A stretch of DNA of 64,000 nt from Phalacrocorax aristotelis (lineage: Eukaryota > Chordata > Aves > Suliformes > Phalacrocoracidae). Below the pieces are notes generated by a model that had not been told where the DNA came from, made no database searches, and saw nothing but the letters and a program-made list of their open reading frames with translations. Positions 1-9,809 of this stretch are shown here, piece after piece (the first letter of the stretch is position 1; every line of letters begins with the position of its first letter). A program made the translations under genes and the position numbers. Where the stretch lies: the NCBI RefSeq assembly GCF_949628215.1, contig NC_134281.1:15262501-15326500 (forward strand), given 5' to 3'.

Positions 1-3000
1 TAGTAACCTGTGGTTTTTCAATTTTTGTCATTGATAAGCTTGATTCACTCCTTGGTTTTGTAAAATTTTCCTGCTTGATACAAGCATTTTGTGTTGACCT
101 CAGAACATGTCCAGTACGCCTTATTCTCAATGCCTGTTTAGGTGCTCTGGCTTTATTACCCATCTGTTAAAGCAGTAAGATTTCACCATATATTAAATAA
201 GGAAATAGATTTGCATAGGTAACAACTAAAACCAAGATTGAAGCAACAAGTAAAATAAGTGTAATTTTTCTTCTCTGTTACATCAATAGAAACTAACTCA
301 GTATAAACTAATGAAATATCTTCAGGAGTACTAGGACTACTTTAGAAGAGGATATAGCACCTAAATTTGTATATTTAAAAATGACAGTATGAAAAATAAC
401 TTTATGTAGCATAACATTTAAAGGAATTAATAAACATTAATTCTGCTTTTCGTTGGTGTTTCTCAGGCATAGCTTCAAACAGGTATATATTTTCACCATA
501 AAGCCAGTATTATTTCGATCTTGATTTTTCCATTCTGTACTGAAGTTTTATCCTTTTCAAGCTTCTTGATGTACACTTGTAATTATCTCCTATGTACTGA
601 GACCTTTTTCTGCTTTCTTTCCTTCCCCAACTCACTGCATTCCAGGCTACTCAGAGACAACTTAGACAACTAATCTGGAGCTTCGGATCCCTGTTTTACC
701 AGAATCCCTCTAAGGTCTCTGTCCCTGTGCTGCTGTAACTTCTTGGCAAAGTAAACTAAAGCATTTTGCAAAGGTAAGAGTAGTCATAGAATTTTTAATT
801 AGCCTTTTTAACAGCTATTATGAACCTGAGAAATACTTATTTATCTTTCATAAACATCATTGATTACAAGTATTTAGACAGTTCAAATGTGTTCTCAAAT
901 TTTTGTGTTAACGAATTAGCTAGTTAATTTGTGTGCTCTAACCAAAAAAGTAATTTTTACACTTACCTTCATTGCAGGCTTTGATTTATCTTTTGGGAAA
1001 CAAATGCAGAAATATGAGACATATTTAATAATAACTTCCTCCTGAAAAAACAATCTTGAGAAATTAATAAACTGTTACATTCATCTTATTTTTGCAAGGG
1101 GGGGGAAAGTACCTTCCCCACAACATCTGCCCCAATTGTATTATTTTACTTTTTTTTTTTTTTTTGGGGGGGTGGGTATTTCAGTATACACACTTCAAAA
1201 GTATGTTGGAAAAAAAATTAGATATATTTCAATACTTATTTCCAATTTTATGTAGATCTAATAAAATTATTGTGAGTCTGATCCTCTCCTGCTACTCATT
1301 CTGTTTCTCAGACAGCCCTGTGGTAATGGCTTGTTTTTAATTGCTTGGTTTTTGTGACTTTTCAGTTTGCTTCCTGTGTCATGTCCTTTTCCAGGATAGT
1401 CCCTGCATCCAACCCTATAATGTTATCTGTCTCCATCACTGACAGCCTGAAGAAACAATACCTGCATAACCACATCACCCACTATTGTACCCTTCAGTCT
1501 TTTAACCCGAATCCTAGGGAATGTACAGAGATGTAGTGGTCTCAAAACAATGTTAAGTACTATGTTTAATATAATACTTATTAATAAAGAATATTAGAAT
1601 ACTGATTAATAGAGGCAATGTGGTACTCAACACAAGAAATCCTGCACATAGAGCTAATGGAAAAGGGGGAGAAAATAGTAGGGATGATGTTTTAGTGGAA
1701 CGTGTGTTGGAAATAAGGCTTCTTCAGCTGCACTATGCAATTATTGCTCTGGCAGTGGTTGTGCACATTTTGCACTGGTAGCACCTATACTTTTTTTTAA
1801 TTACCAATTTAAGACATTGGGGAACACTGTTCGTGAAGTCTGCAAAACTACACTATTAATAGTTTCCAACCTAGATGAACATTTTAAAACTTGGGAGTAT
1901 GCTAAATTGTTGTCTTGTGGGGACAGGCATTAAATCCTGAATCATCTTTATGATATTTCAGTAGTAAGGGTGCTCTGTGGCCATCTTTATTGCTGGGTTC
2001 TCAAGCACTCAACACTCATCTGACTAGGTAGAAGTCACTTTTGACTTCATCCTGGCTATTCAGAAAAGAAATAAGGTGGGACTCTATGTGCTATGCAAAC
2101 CCAACCTCTCTGTGGAAAGGAGAAAGAAGCATAAATAGGGTCTTTGCCACTACAGGGGGAAATACATAAAGGTGAACTCCAAAGTGCTGCTTTCAGGTTA
2201 TCTTCTTTTTTTTCCCACTGTAAAAGTGAAACAACTATCTCAAGTAGCAGCTTAAGCTACTACAGAATAATCCTACTTTAGCCCCTAAAACTGCAAGCAG
2301 TATTTGACAGTGCAGAAAACTGAATTTCAGAAGAAATACAATTTGATCCAATTTTTGACACTATTAGAATCAAGGAAGTGCTGTTTGTATCAGTTGTATA
2401 AACATGTTCATTCCTGAAGAAGACTGACTGTTCAAGGCTAATTCAAAGTCAAAGATAATGCTTTATCTTAAAGCACTCTGGGATGGACACTGCCCCTATC
2501 CAGCTGATAATGTTAACGATGGTTGGAAAAGGCAAAAGTTGTAGCATTGCTTTTTAGGTGTTGCAAGGTTTTGCCTCCGGTAGACTGGTATTCTTTACTG
2601 ACTCAAAACTTTCCCATAATGCCTCGTTAGACAGCTCTCTGGTAAATGGAAAAATGAAATATAATTTAAAGGGCATTAAACGAAGAATTTCTGTATCCTG
2701 ACTACTATGCAGAACAGTTAGGGAAAGTAGACTTGTGCTTGTATAGAAACATATGTCTGACAAATCACAATAATATAATTTATTAAAGCTTAATTATGAA
2801 CATATACTGGAAAAGTCAACCTCAGAAGGTAGTAATGAGATCTGGCCTAAATAAACTGCTTACTGAAAATTATAAACATCAACTACCAAATACTAAAGCT
2901 GTTTTAAAGTCAGAAATGTGACTATAATGATGCAATTCTGTGTAAATTAAGCAGAGAGTTATTAGGTCTCTTTCCTTGGAAAGTAAGGTGCTATAAAGTT

Positions 3001-3305
3001 ATAGAAATTCACAGGTTATGTCAGTCAATATGTAATAGTACTTTTTTTTTTAATGAATGGAGAGACAAGCTGTAAAGAGTCAAGACTACTTGCCAGATGT
3101 TCACTAGTGTGCAGACTACTCAGAAGTTCAGTATCATCCCAGACCAGTGACCAGCTGGTAGGTAAGAGGACATGTAAATAACAATGCACAAGTATTCTTA
3201 TTTGAAGAATATTTCAATAAAGCTTTGCTTCACATTGCTTGGATCTTAAGTTTAACTTCAAGAAGCTTTAAAGATTACTTGAGATAAATTATTTTTTAAA
3301 AATAC
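1..3305 (-). other. CCDC66: CCDC66 intron 2 (partial)
   Basis: This stretch lies downstream of CCDC66 coding exon 2 on the minus strand, so it should be intron 2, running past the left edge. I looked for the next exon, expected to continue a Lys-rich stretch, and found no reading frame with both a convincing acceptor and CCDC66-like residues. It is AT-rich with short homopolymers, for example a T run followed by G at about 1149-1172. The short open frames at 1092-1536 and 2554-2763 have no recognisable product and no splice support. Confidence 0.6.
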
Positions 3306-3370
3306 CGGAAGAAGCTAAAATTAGCCTAGGCTTTCCATCCAACACTTCAGTTTCAAGCTTCAGTCCATCT
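3306..3370 (-). CDS. CCDC66: CCDC66 coding exon 2 (N-terminal region)
   Basis: Coding exon of coiled-coil domain-containing protein 66, a microtubule-binding protein of centriolar satellites and cilia; its loss causes retinal degeneration in dogs (established knowledge). On the minus strand the exon follows an acceptor ending TATTTTGCAG and reads DGLKLETEVLDGKPRLILASSG. This closely matches the vertebrate CCDC66 N-terminus (DGLKLETELLDGKTKLIL in human, from memory). The exon is 65 nt long. Its first base completes the Gly codon begun in exon 1, so the intron is in phase 2. The last base is followed by GTATTT, a weak but usable donor; reading on into the intron reaches a stop within a few codons. 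It is too short for ordinary ORF finding. The residues after the donor are missing because exon 3 is not in the window. Confidence 0.85.
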
Positions 3371-4669
3371 CTGCAAAATATGAGAGAGAGAAGGGGGGGG
3401 GAATCTGAAATATTAAATAATCTGATAACGGTAAGACTTTTACATTAATAACAAGGACAATTGTACTTATTATAACACTGTATTTACTGTTGGTCCAGAT
3501 GGTCTTTCATACCCTAAGCTTTCTATGTTTGTGAGACGTTACTTAATACAAAGAAATCAACAGGTCTTGAAGAGGGTATATTTTTGATACTGGAAAATTT
3601 GGATTTGCATGCTACAAAGTAAATCTTCATGCTGAAGGTGGTACTCTGCGTTGTTATACATAGCAATATGCCTCCCTCAAGAATTTAATATCCAATAACA
3701 TAAACTGTGTCTACAAGAAATGTTAAACAAGCCTCCCTGAATGCCAGGCTGATCACAGAGAGGCTGTATTCTGAAAACACTCTTTACCTGTGCTTTCATG
3801 CAAAACGGTCCACATTTTACAGTGGAACAAATGTAAATAATAAATAAGGGTTTTAAAAATAAGGGTTTTAAAAAAAGAAAATAAGGGTTTTAAAAAAAGA
3901 AAAAAAACAGTTGGCAGTGTTTAGGTGTATGAGTGTAAAGTACCCAAACGCTTTTCTTTCTTCCTTGCATTAATTTGAGAAATCTAGTACGAACCTTGAT
4001 GTTCAAAATAACGCTTATCTTTAAAAAAAGCCTAACACATATAAAGCTGGGAAGCAACTTTCCAATTAATACGGCAGGTGAGAAGGGCTGGAAGCTGTAA
4101 TTCTGGACGTTCAGGCACCACACGGCAGCTGAGCCGAGCCCAGCAGCTCTTCTCCTTCGCGGAGGCTTTGAGGCGGCGGGGCCGCGGGGGAGGTTCGGGC
4201 CCTGGCGCGGTCACAGGGGCGCCGCTCCGTCCTGCCCCTTGCCGGGGGCTTCCCCGGCCTGCGGCGGCCTGGCTCGGAAAGTTGCCCGCCTCGCTGGCCC
4301 CGGCGCGTGGTACCGGCGGCCCTGTCGCACCTGAAACGGGGCGTTTTGAAAGAGCTTATCCCTCGAAGCTGCTTTCCAGGCCCCTCCCGTGGCCCGCCCA
4401 GAGAAGGGTCTACTAGCCCCTCGGCTTTGCCACGCAGAGCGCTCCCGCCACCAGCGCCTCGGCCGCGAAGCACTAAACGCCTTAACGTCGGCGGGCAGTG
4501 GGATTCTCCTCAGAGCCGCGGCACCGGCCCGCCACGCAGAGGGAGGCCGGGCAGACCCCCGGGCCGTGAGGGGCTGGGGCTGTCCCTCCCCGGCCAGGGC
4601 CGCGTCCCAGCCGGTGGGAGCGGCTCTTGCTGCCAGCCCAGCGAGTCTCTTCCTCCTGTCCCTCCTTAC
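3371..4669 (-). other. CCDC66: CCDC66 intron 1
   Basis: Intron of about 1.3 kb between the two identified CCDC66 exons. On the minus strand it starts with GTAAGG (4669-4664) and ends with TTTTGCAG (3378-3371). The promoter-side half, about 4080-4669, belongs to the CpG island. The rest is AT-rich and includes a short tandem repeat at 3843-3907. Open frames on both strands inside the GC-rich half are chance frames caused by low stop-codon density. Confidence 0.8.
3843..3907. repeat. Short tandem repeat, AATAAGGGTTTTAAA-type
   Basis: About three tandem copies of a unit beginning AATAAGGGTTTTAAA. Copies two and three are extended by an A-rich AAAAGAA segment. It sits inside CCDC66 intron 1. This looks like replication slippage; no function is implied. 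Confidence 0.8.
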
Positions 4670-5130
4670 CCCAGATTCATGGCGCTGCCCGGCTACGAGC
4701 TGGGCTGCGGAGGCTGAGGAGGGACGCCCGGCAGCGGCCCACATCGCTCCCTGTGCAGCGCGGTTGCCAGCCTCGCACAAGGAGCCGGGAGGCGATAGGC
4801 TTCCCGCGGAGCGGCGGCTTTGCCAATGGGCTCCTCGCACACTGCAGTGTCGGCCGCAGCGAGGCGTTGTGGGGGATGGAGTCCCGCGGCCGGGAGGTGT
4901 AGCACGAGTGCCCCGCCTGAGGCCACAGGTCCCGCTGAGGGCGCGAAGCGGTGGCGGGGCACTATCCCCGGTGTTCGGGCGGCTGCGGAGGGAGGAGGAG
5001 AGAGAGGAGATGGGAGCGCTACGGCGGGTGGAGAAAGGGCGGGGGCCCGGCTCCGGGCCGCTTCTGCTCGGGGCGCCGGTGGGGCCCCCTCCTCGCGGGA
5101 CGGGTTTCGTCCTTCACATCTGCTCTCTCT
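4078..5130. promoter_or_regulatory. CCDC66: CpG island, CCDC66 promoter
   Basis: A sharp rise in G+C and CpG density in otherwise AT-rich DNA, containing the CCDC66 start codon at 4680 on the minus strand. Sequence to the right of 4680 is therefore 5' leader and core promoter. A CCAAT element lies at 4823-4827, about 140 bp upstream of the start codon. No TATA box is obvious, as expected for a CpG-island promoter of a widely expressed gene. The exact transcription start cannot be read from sequence. Long overlapping ORFs on both strands here are compositional artefacts. Transcription rightward from the same island is possible but unsupported. Confidence 0.8.
4670..4680 (-). CDS. CCDC66: CCDC66 coding exon 1 (start codon, Met-Asn-Leu-Gly)
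   Basis: On the minus strand an ATG at 4680-4678 sits in a good Kozak context (GCGCC before ATG, A after). It reads Met-Asn-Leu and the first two bases of a Gly codon, then meets a strong donor GTAAGG at 4669-4664. Joining to exon 2 gives MNLGDGLKLETE, which agrees with the conserved CCDC66 N-terminus as I recall it; without splicing the frame stops at once (TAA). Only 11 coding bases lie in this exon, and the rest is 5' leader of unknown length extending toward higher coordinates. The start is chosen on the match of peptide, phase and splice sites at both ends of the 1.3 kb intron. Confidence 0.85.
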
Positions 5131-7165
5131 AACGGGTAGTTCCATCCAGGAGGCTCTTTGGGGCTCGCTTTACTTTGGTCTAAATTAAGGGGTTTCTGCG
5201 TGACCGTCCTGCTGAGCTTTGCGATCCAGCCCTTTGCGATCGCCACTGTATTTGGCGGCTTTCCCAAACCGTGCCCTGGATGGTCGTGGGTGTTCGTGGT
5301 CCTTTTGTGATGTTCTTGAGAAGCGTTTTGGGAGCTGGATATTAAGCACCGCCCAGTCTGTTGTTTTGTTGGTATAGCTTCTTGACTGACGGGTCATGTA
5401 AACATGCAAATTCAATGAATCTACATTTTCTGGAGAAACGTATTCGACATACGTGAGGAGGATTTGGCTGCTTTAAAGAGTATAGTCAGATTCACTAAAA
5501 TGCTTCAGAGCCCATTTAGATCTTTTACTATTCACAATGGCATTTAAGCTTATGCTCAAAGCCAAATGCTTACTGAAATCCTTCATTTCCAAGGCCGTTA
5601 AGACCTGAAGGCTTGTCTTGAATATTGTTGCTTCTAGATGTAGTCAATTTTGTCTTGCCAAAGGTACCATAGGTATAGGGGCGGATCCTGCAGTGCCTAC
5701 TCCAGCTGACAGTAATAGAAGTTTTGCCCTTTTGAGACTTGAAAGAAAATGAGCAATAATAGAGAAACAGACAATAAGGCAGACTTCAATGTGTACACAA
5801 AACCTGCTCTCTGCTATGCCATCTGAACTTCTTTGTTTGTCTTTATATAAAATTAACATCAGTCACCAGACAAAAGTTTGTCTTTTTTTTTTTTTTTTCA
5901 AATATTGCTTCGCAGCTCTTTATATGGTGTTTATTGATTGGTACATCAGCTAATGAGTCTTTGAAACTTTCGTTTAAGGGCTAGAACAAGGGAGGAAAAG
6001 AAAACATGGGAGTTTTTCTCAGTAATGCACTACGTACAAATTCCTGTGAAGCACAGAACATATATGTTGTTGATAACTGCTGACATATTTGGCTGCCTTA
6101 TATCACTTTCTCCGAATATCTTACTCTCTGAATCTCCCTGGGATGTCATCAAAAATAACCTCTGAACATTAATTTGTCTAGCTGATATATTGTAGGATCA
6201 TCATTAAGACCAGGACTGACAATTTGATAAAAGTGAGACAAAAGTAAAGAGCAAATGCTTATCAAAGTCTGTTGAACAATGCTTTCCCACAACAACATTG
6301 AAGTTGGGTTCTTACAAAGCATGAAGGGCATTGTCTGTTTAATTTGGATGAAAACATTTCACACAGGCACTGTGTGTCTCCTTATCTGCTGTCTAAGAAT
6401 AAGAATTTTTGTAGTGTTCCACACAGCAACTTTATATTTTCTTTTATTACTAACTCGGTCCCAGAAATACTGCTTTAAGCTATACCCCTTTAATTAATGC
6501 ATTTTTAAAAAATTGAATGGAGTACTACTGTGTTGGGGTTTCTTGCCCAGATACTCATTTCTCTTCACATTTCTAACCTTTCAGTATACATCTTTTTATC
6601 TTTCTTTTTCTCTCTTTTTTTTTTTTTCTTGTGGGGTCTCTGTTGGTATTCGTAAATCCTTGTAATTAATTTAACAGTGCTTATATACCAATTAACTTGT
6701 TCTGTTTAGTTCCCTTGAAACACTCAAAGTAAGGTGTTAAAAACATCTTAATGTTAGTCTATTTCTTTCACCATCCTGCTTCTTCCGAAGCTTAGTTCAT
6801 TGAAATGTAGCATTACCATAGAGATACTAAATCCTAGTTTCCTGTAGATGATCACCTCTTTGCTAAAAAGATAGACTGAAGCATTTTCTTCTTCCTAGTC
6901 AGCTTGCAGTATCCACAATCTCTCAAAACAATTGTGTCTGTAATAAGCAGCTCTTCACTTTCATGTGTCTCATCCCTGAGTTCATCCCAACTGTATTTAT
7001 CTGGTCACAATGCGATAAGAGCTGCAAGAGCATGTTGGTTTATGATGAGCAAGGCGTGACCAGCTACGCAACCTTCACTGGTAATTTCCTTATCATTTAC
7101 TCATTTTGTTTTCTTCTGGACAAATCATGGCCATCGAAAGGGAGCTGCAACTGCCCCCATTAATG
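5131..7165. other. Intergenic, no gene seen
   Basis: The shore of the CCDC66 CpG island fades into AT-rich DNA. It holds poly-T runs at about 5882-5898 and 6616-6628 and several short chance frames. No splice-supported exon, RNA gene or recognisable repeat was found. Confidence 0.6.
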
Positions 7166-7290
7166 TCATGGTGTCACATGGTATGGAATGAACATCCCAT
7201 TGGCCAGTCGGTGGGAGGCTGGAAAGGTCCCCGACCACCACAGGCACAACGCTGAAGAGAATTAACCCCTTCTCAGCCAAAACCAGCACA
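7166..7290 (-). mobile_element. Partial, degraded LTR, same broad family as the solo LTR at 18.6 kb
   Basis: In minus-strand sense this resembles parts of the solo LTR at 18606-19157. Shared blocks are the ATGGTATGGAAT / ATCCC / TTGGCCAGT region, the GCTGGAAAGGTCC / GACCA region, and the end with GAGAATTAACCCC, TCAGCC and AAACCAGCACA. The blocks are in the same order but with large internal deletions, so only about 125 bp remain of roughly 550. The 7290 edge corresponds to the LTR 5' terminus. It is probably an older insertion or a diverged subfamily. Confidence 0.65.
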
Positions 7291-9074
7291 GGGCACTAAG
7301 TCATTCTTCACAGTTTTAAAATTTATGTTTCATCCCCTGCTTCACAATGGATTTCCCAAGTTAATAGATTTCTATTATACTTGCAGAAATTTAAATATTA
7401 TAGCCAATGAGACTTGTCTCCTGATTTTTGTTGAAGACAGCAGGTGGCAATATAGTTTCAATCATCTCTGCAAAAGTTAACTTTGCCATACAGAAAATCA
7501 TCTTATAAGGACTCCAAGCCCTTTTTTTCCCCCCTGAAACAACAAGTTTCACAGTCCATTTGGAATTCTTTTTATTTTAATATTTTATAAATAAAAAGGT
7601 GTTTTGCTAGACAAGTGTGAAAACAGGTTCTTTCAAAAAGCTGATAGTAGTTGATCAAATGCTGCTATCTGAACCTGTAAATAAAACTAATTATTAAATT
7701 ACGTACCTGCTGATCCACTCTGTAGCCTGCTCTTTTTCTCAAGATGTCCACAGAAATGGTAAGACTGTTTTTCTCTTCATAGTGAAGCTTTCTTGAGGTG
7801 TCCAGGATGATATCAGAATTAAGATTAAATAATCTTTTTAATGCAAATCCCAATGGTTTCAGGACTTGATAAAAAAAACCAGTACTATTCTATTCTTCGT
7901 CTTCAAGTTAAGACCATGTAGAAAACTTGTTCTACACATATGAAACTGGAGGTTCAAGAATCTAATATGGTTGAGGGGTACAATATGCAGGCTTGATCAC
8001 AAGTCTGTTTGAAAAAGCCACTCTAATATTAAAGAGCAATTCAGACTCTTAAGGTCAGTTTGTTGGCTGTAGCATTATGGGGGAGGGGAATGCTTCCAAA
8101 GCAACAGATTAATCCTGTCCCCTATATTCTATATTTAATTCTGTTCTGTATTTTATGCTGTTTGTAAATGAATAGGCATGAAATGTTCTGGACAATTCAT
8201 ACATTACAGTAGATTACAGGAAGGCTTTAATGCAATTGTACTACTACTACAGCACTATTCAGTTTTGATAGCTTCAGAATGTTGATGTTTTTTTTTTGTT
8301 TAGGTCATATCAGTTCTACGGTAAAATTCTACAGAATCAAGAGTTAATCATATGCTAATCACTGTGGTTTCATAGAACTGCATGTATTTATTTTTGGTTT
8401 CATTAACCAAAAAATGAGAATCAGGGAAGCTGGAACAAAGTCACCTTTTAGCCCTCACTGAATTTGTCCTTCATCCCTAGTTCCCAATTATATTGTTGTT
8501 ATGCCATTTCACTCCTTGTTTTCAGAACTCTTGCCTCCATGGCAAATGCATGGGAGCATTTGCATAACTTTTAGTCATTGAGATTATTGCTACCCTTTCT
8601 GACTTACAAGGAGAAATCAAAATTTTTGCCTTGCTGTATTTGAAGGTCTGGCTGAGAGTTATTAAACTTCAGTTTTTTTAACTCTGTTTTAATCCAAATA
8701 TTACACCTTATTTGCATAAAACGTGTCTAAGGTCAGCAGAGGCTTGAGGAGGAAAAGAATAAAGCTTGGTTAGTCTAAATGAAGAATTCTAGTCATTCGT
8801 TTACTTGTTCAAAAAGAAAAATATATATTTGATCCTGTTGTGGGGCAAAGGAATATATCAAACAGCCTGTTGATTCACCAAAATCATATCAAGAGACATA
8901 TATTTACATTCTGCCCTGGGATGCACATTTCATTCTGAAGTAAATGTGTCTATGTGCACCATGAAACAAAAATTGGGCTTCCTCACTACATAGAACTTGA
9001 GCACATCCGGTGTTCCATAAGAGTCAAATGAAAAAAAGTAAAACATACTTAAGTGAGTTTTGTCAGAGAGGAAG
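7291..9074. other. Intergenic, no gene seen
   Basis: AT-rich unique-looking sequence between the LTR fragment and the CR1 copy. A 62-codon minus-strand frame at 7665-7853 has no recognisable product. No RNA gene or CpG island. Confidence 0.6.
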
Positions 9075-9324
9075 AGGTAGAATGAGAGGAAATGGCTTCA
9101 AGCTGCATCAGGTTTAGACTGGATATTAGGAAAAAATTCTTCACTGAAAGAGTGGTCAGGCATTGGAACAGGCTGCCCAGAGGTGGTAGAGTCACCATCC
9201 CTGGAGGTATTAAAAGATGTGTAGATGTGGCACTTCAGGGCATGGTTTAGGAGACATGGTGGTGTTGGGTTGATGGTTGGAGTTGGTGATCCTAGAGGTC
9301 TTTTCCAACCTTAATGATTCTATG
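9075..9324 (+). mobile_element. CR1 LINE, 5'-truncated 3' end
   Basis: About 250 bp of the 3' end of a chicken-repeat-1 retrotransposon in sense orientation. Diagnostic stretches in order are AGGAAATGGCTTCAAGCTGC, GATATTAGGAAAAAATTCTT, GTGGTCAGGCATTGGAACAG, GGCTGCCCAGAGGTGG, AGATGTGGCACTTCAGGGC, GTGGTGTTGGGTTGATGG, and AGAGGTCTTTTCCAACCTTA with the terminal ATTCTATG. CR1 copies are usually 5' truncated like this one and lack target-site duplications. The good match to the CR1 pattern as I recall it suggests moderate age. No coding capacity remains. Confidence 0.95.
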
Positions 9325-9782
9325 GAATGTTCCTTTGCTCTTAGTTTGACTAGTAGTCTTATTGTAAATTCAGTACATAAAGCATATAAGTATCTATACT
9401 CCTTTTACTCTGTAACTTTAAATTATCTTTGTTGAATTGAGCAGGCTGTTGCCCTTGGGTAAATCTTTTTATATGAAGCAGAACTGGTTTGGCTTGCATA
9501 TAACATGTCAAATTAATTCTTTAACAGCTACACCATAGATGAAGTTGGCCAAAGTAATGTTAGTTTGTGTACTACTTTATCAAATGCCTGAAAGACTTGC
9601 CATTTTTGAAGGATCATATTTTGTCAAGTGCAAGTTTTTTATGTAATTAAATGCAAATAAGCGGCTTGTAACTTGTTCAAGGATTTCCTACACTGTAAAA
9701 AAACTTATTGCTTCCAGTAATGCAAACATGGCTTTGTATTATCATGAAGGCCAGACAACTTATTTTTGGTTTTTTTTTTTTA

Positions 9783-9809
9783 CTTTTTTTATTTTATTTT
9801 ATTTTATTT
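9783..9809. repeat. (TTTTA)n microsatellite
   Basis: Several tandem TTTTA units directly after a poly-T stretch, ending in TTTCAG. Simple-sequence DNA with no gene context. Confidence 0.85.

Noticed and set aside
1285..1430. Basic, Lys/Asn-rich minus-strand frame considered as CCDC66 exon 3
   Set aside because: No polypyrimidine tract or convincing acceptor precedes it, and it does not align well with the expected CCDC66 residues.
2066..2110. Good minus-strand acceptor (TTCTCCTTTCCACAG) as a CCDC66 exon
   Set aside because: All three frames after it reach stops within a short distance and none resembles CCDC66.
4111..5267. Long overlapping frames on both strands in the CCDC66 CpG island (up to 247 codons)
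   Set aside because: GC-rich DNA has few stop codons. The frames are Ala/Arg/Pro/Gly-rich, overlap in several phases, and show no conserved residues. The real coding content here is 11 bases of CCDC66.
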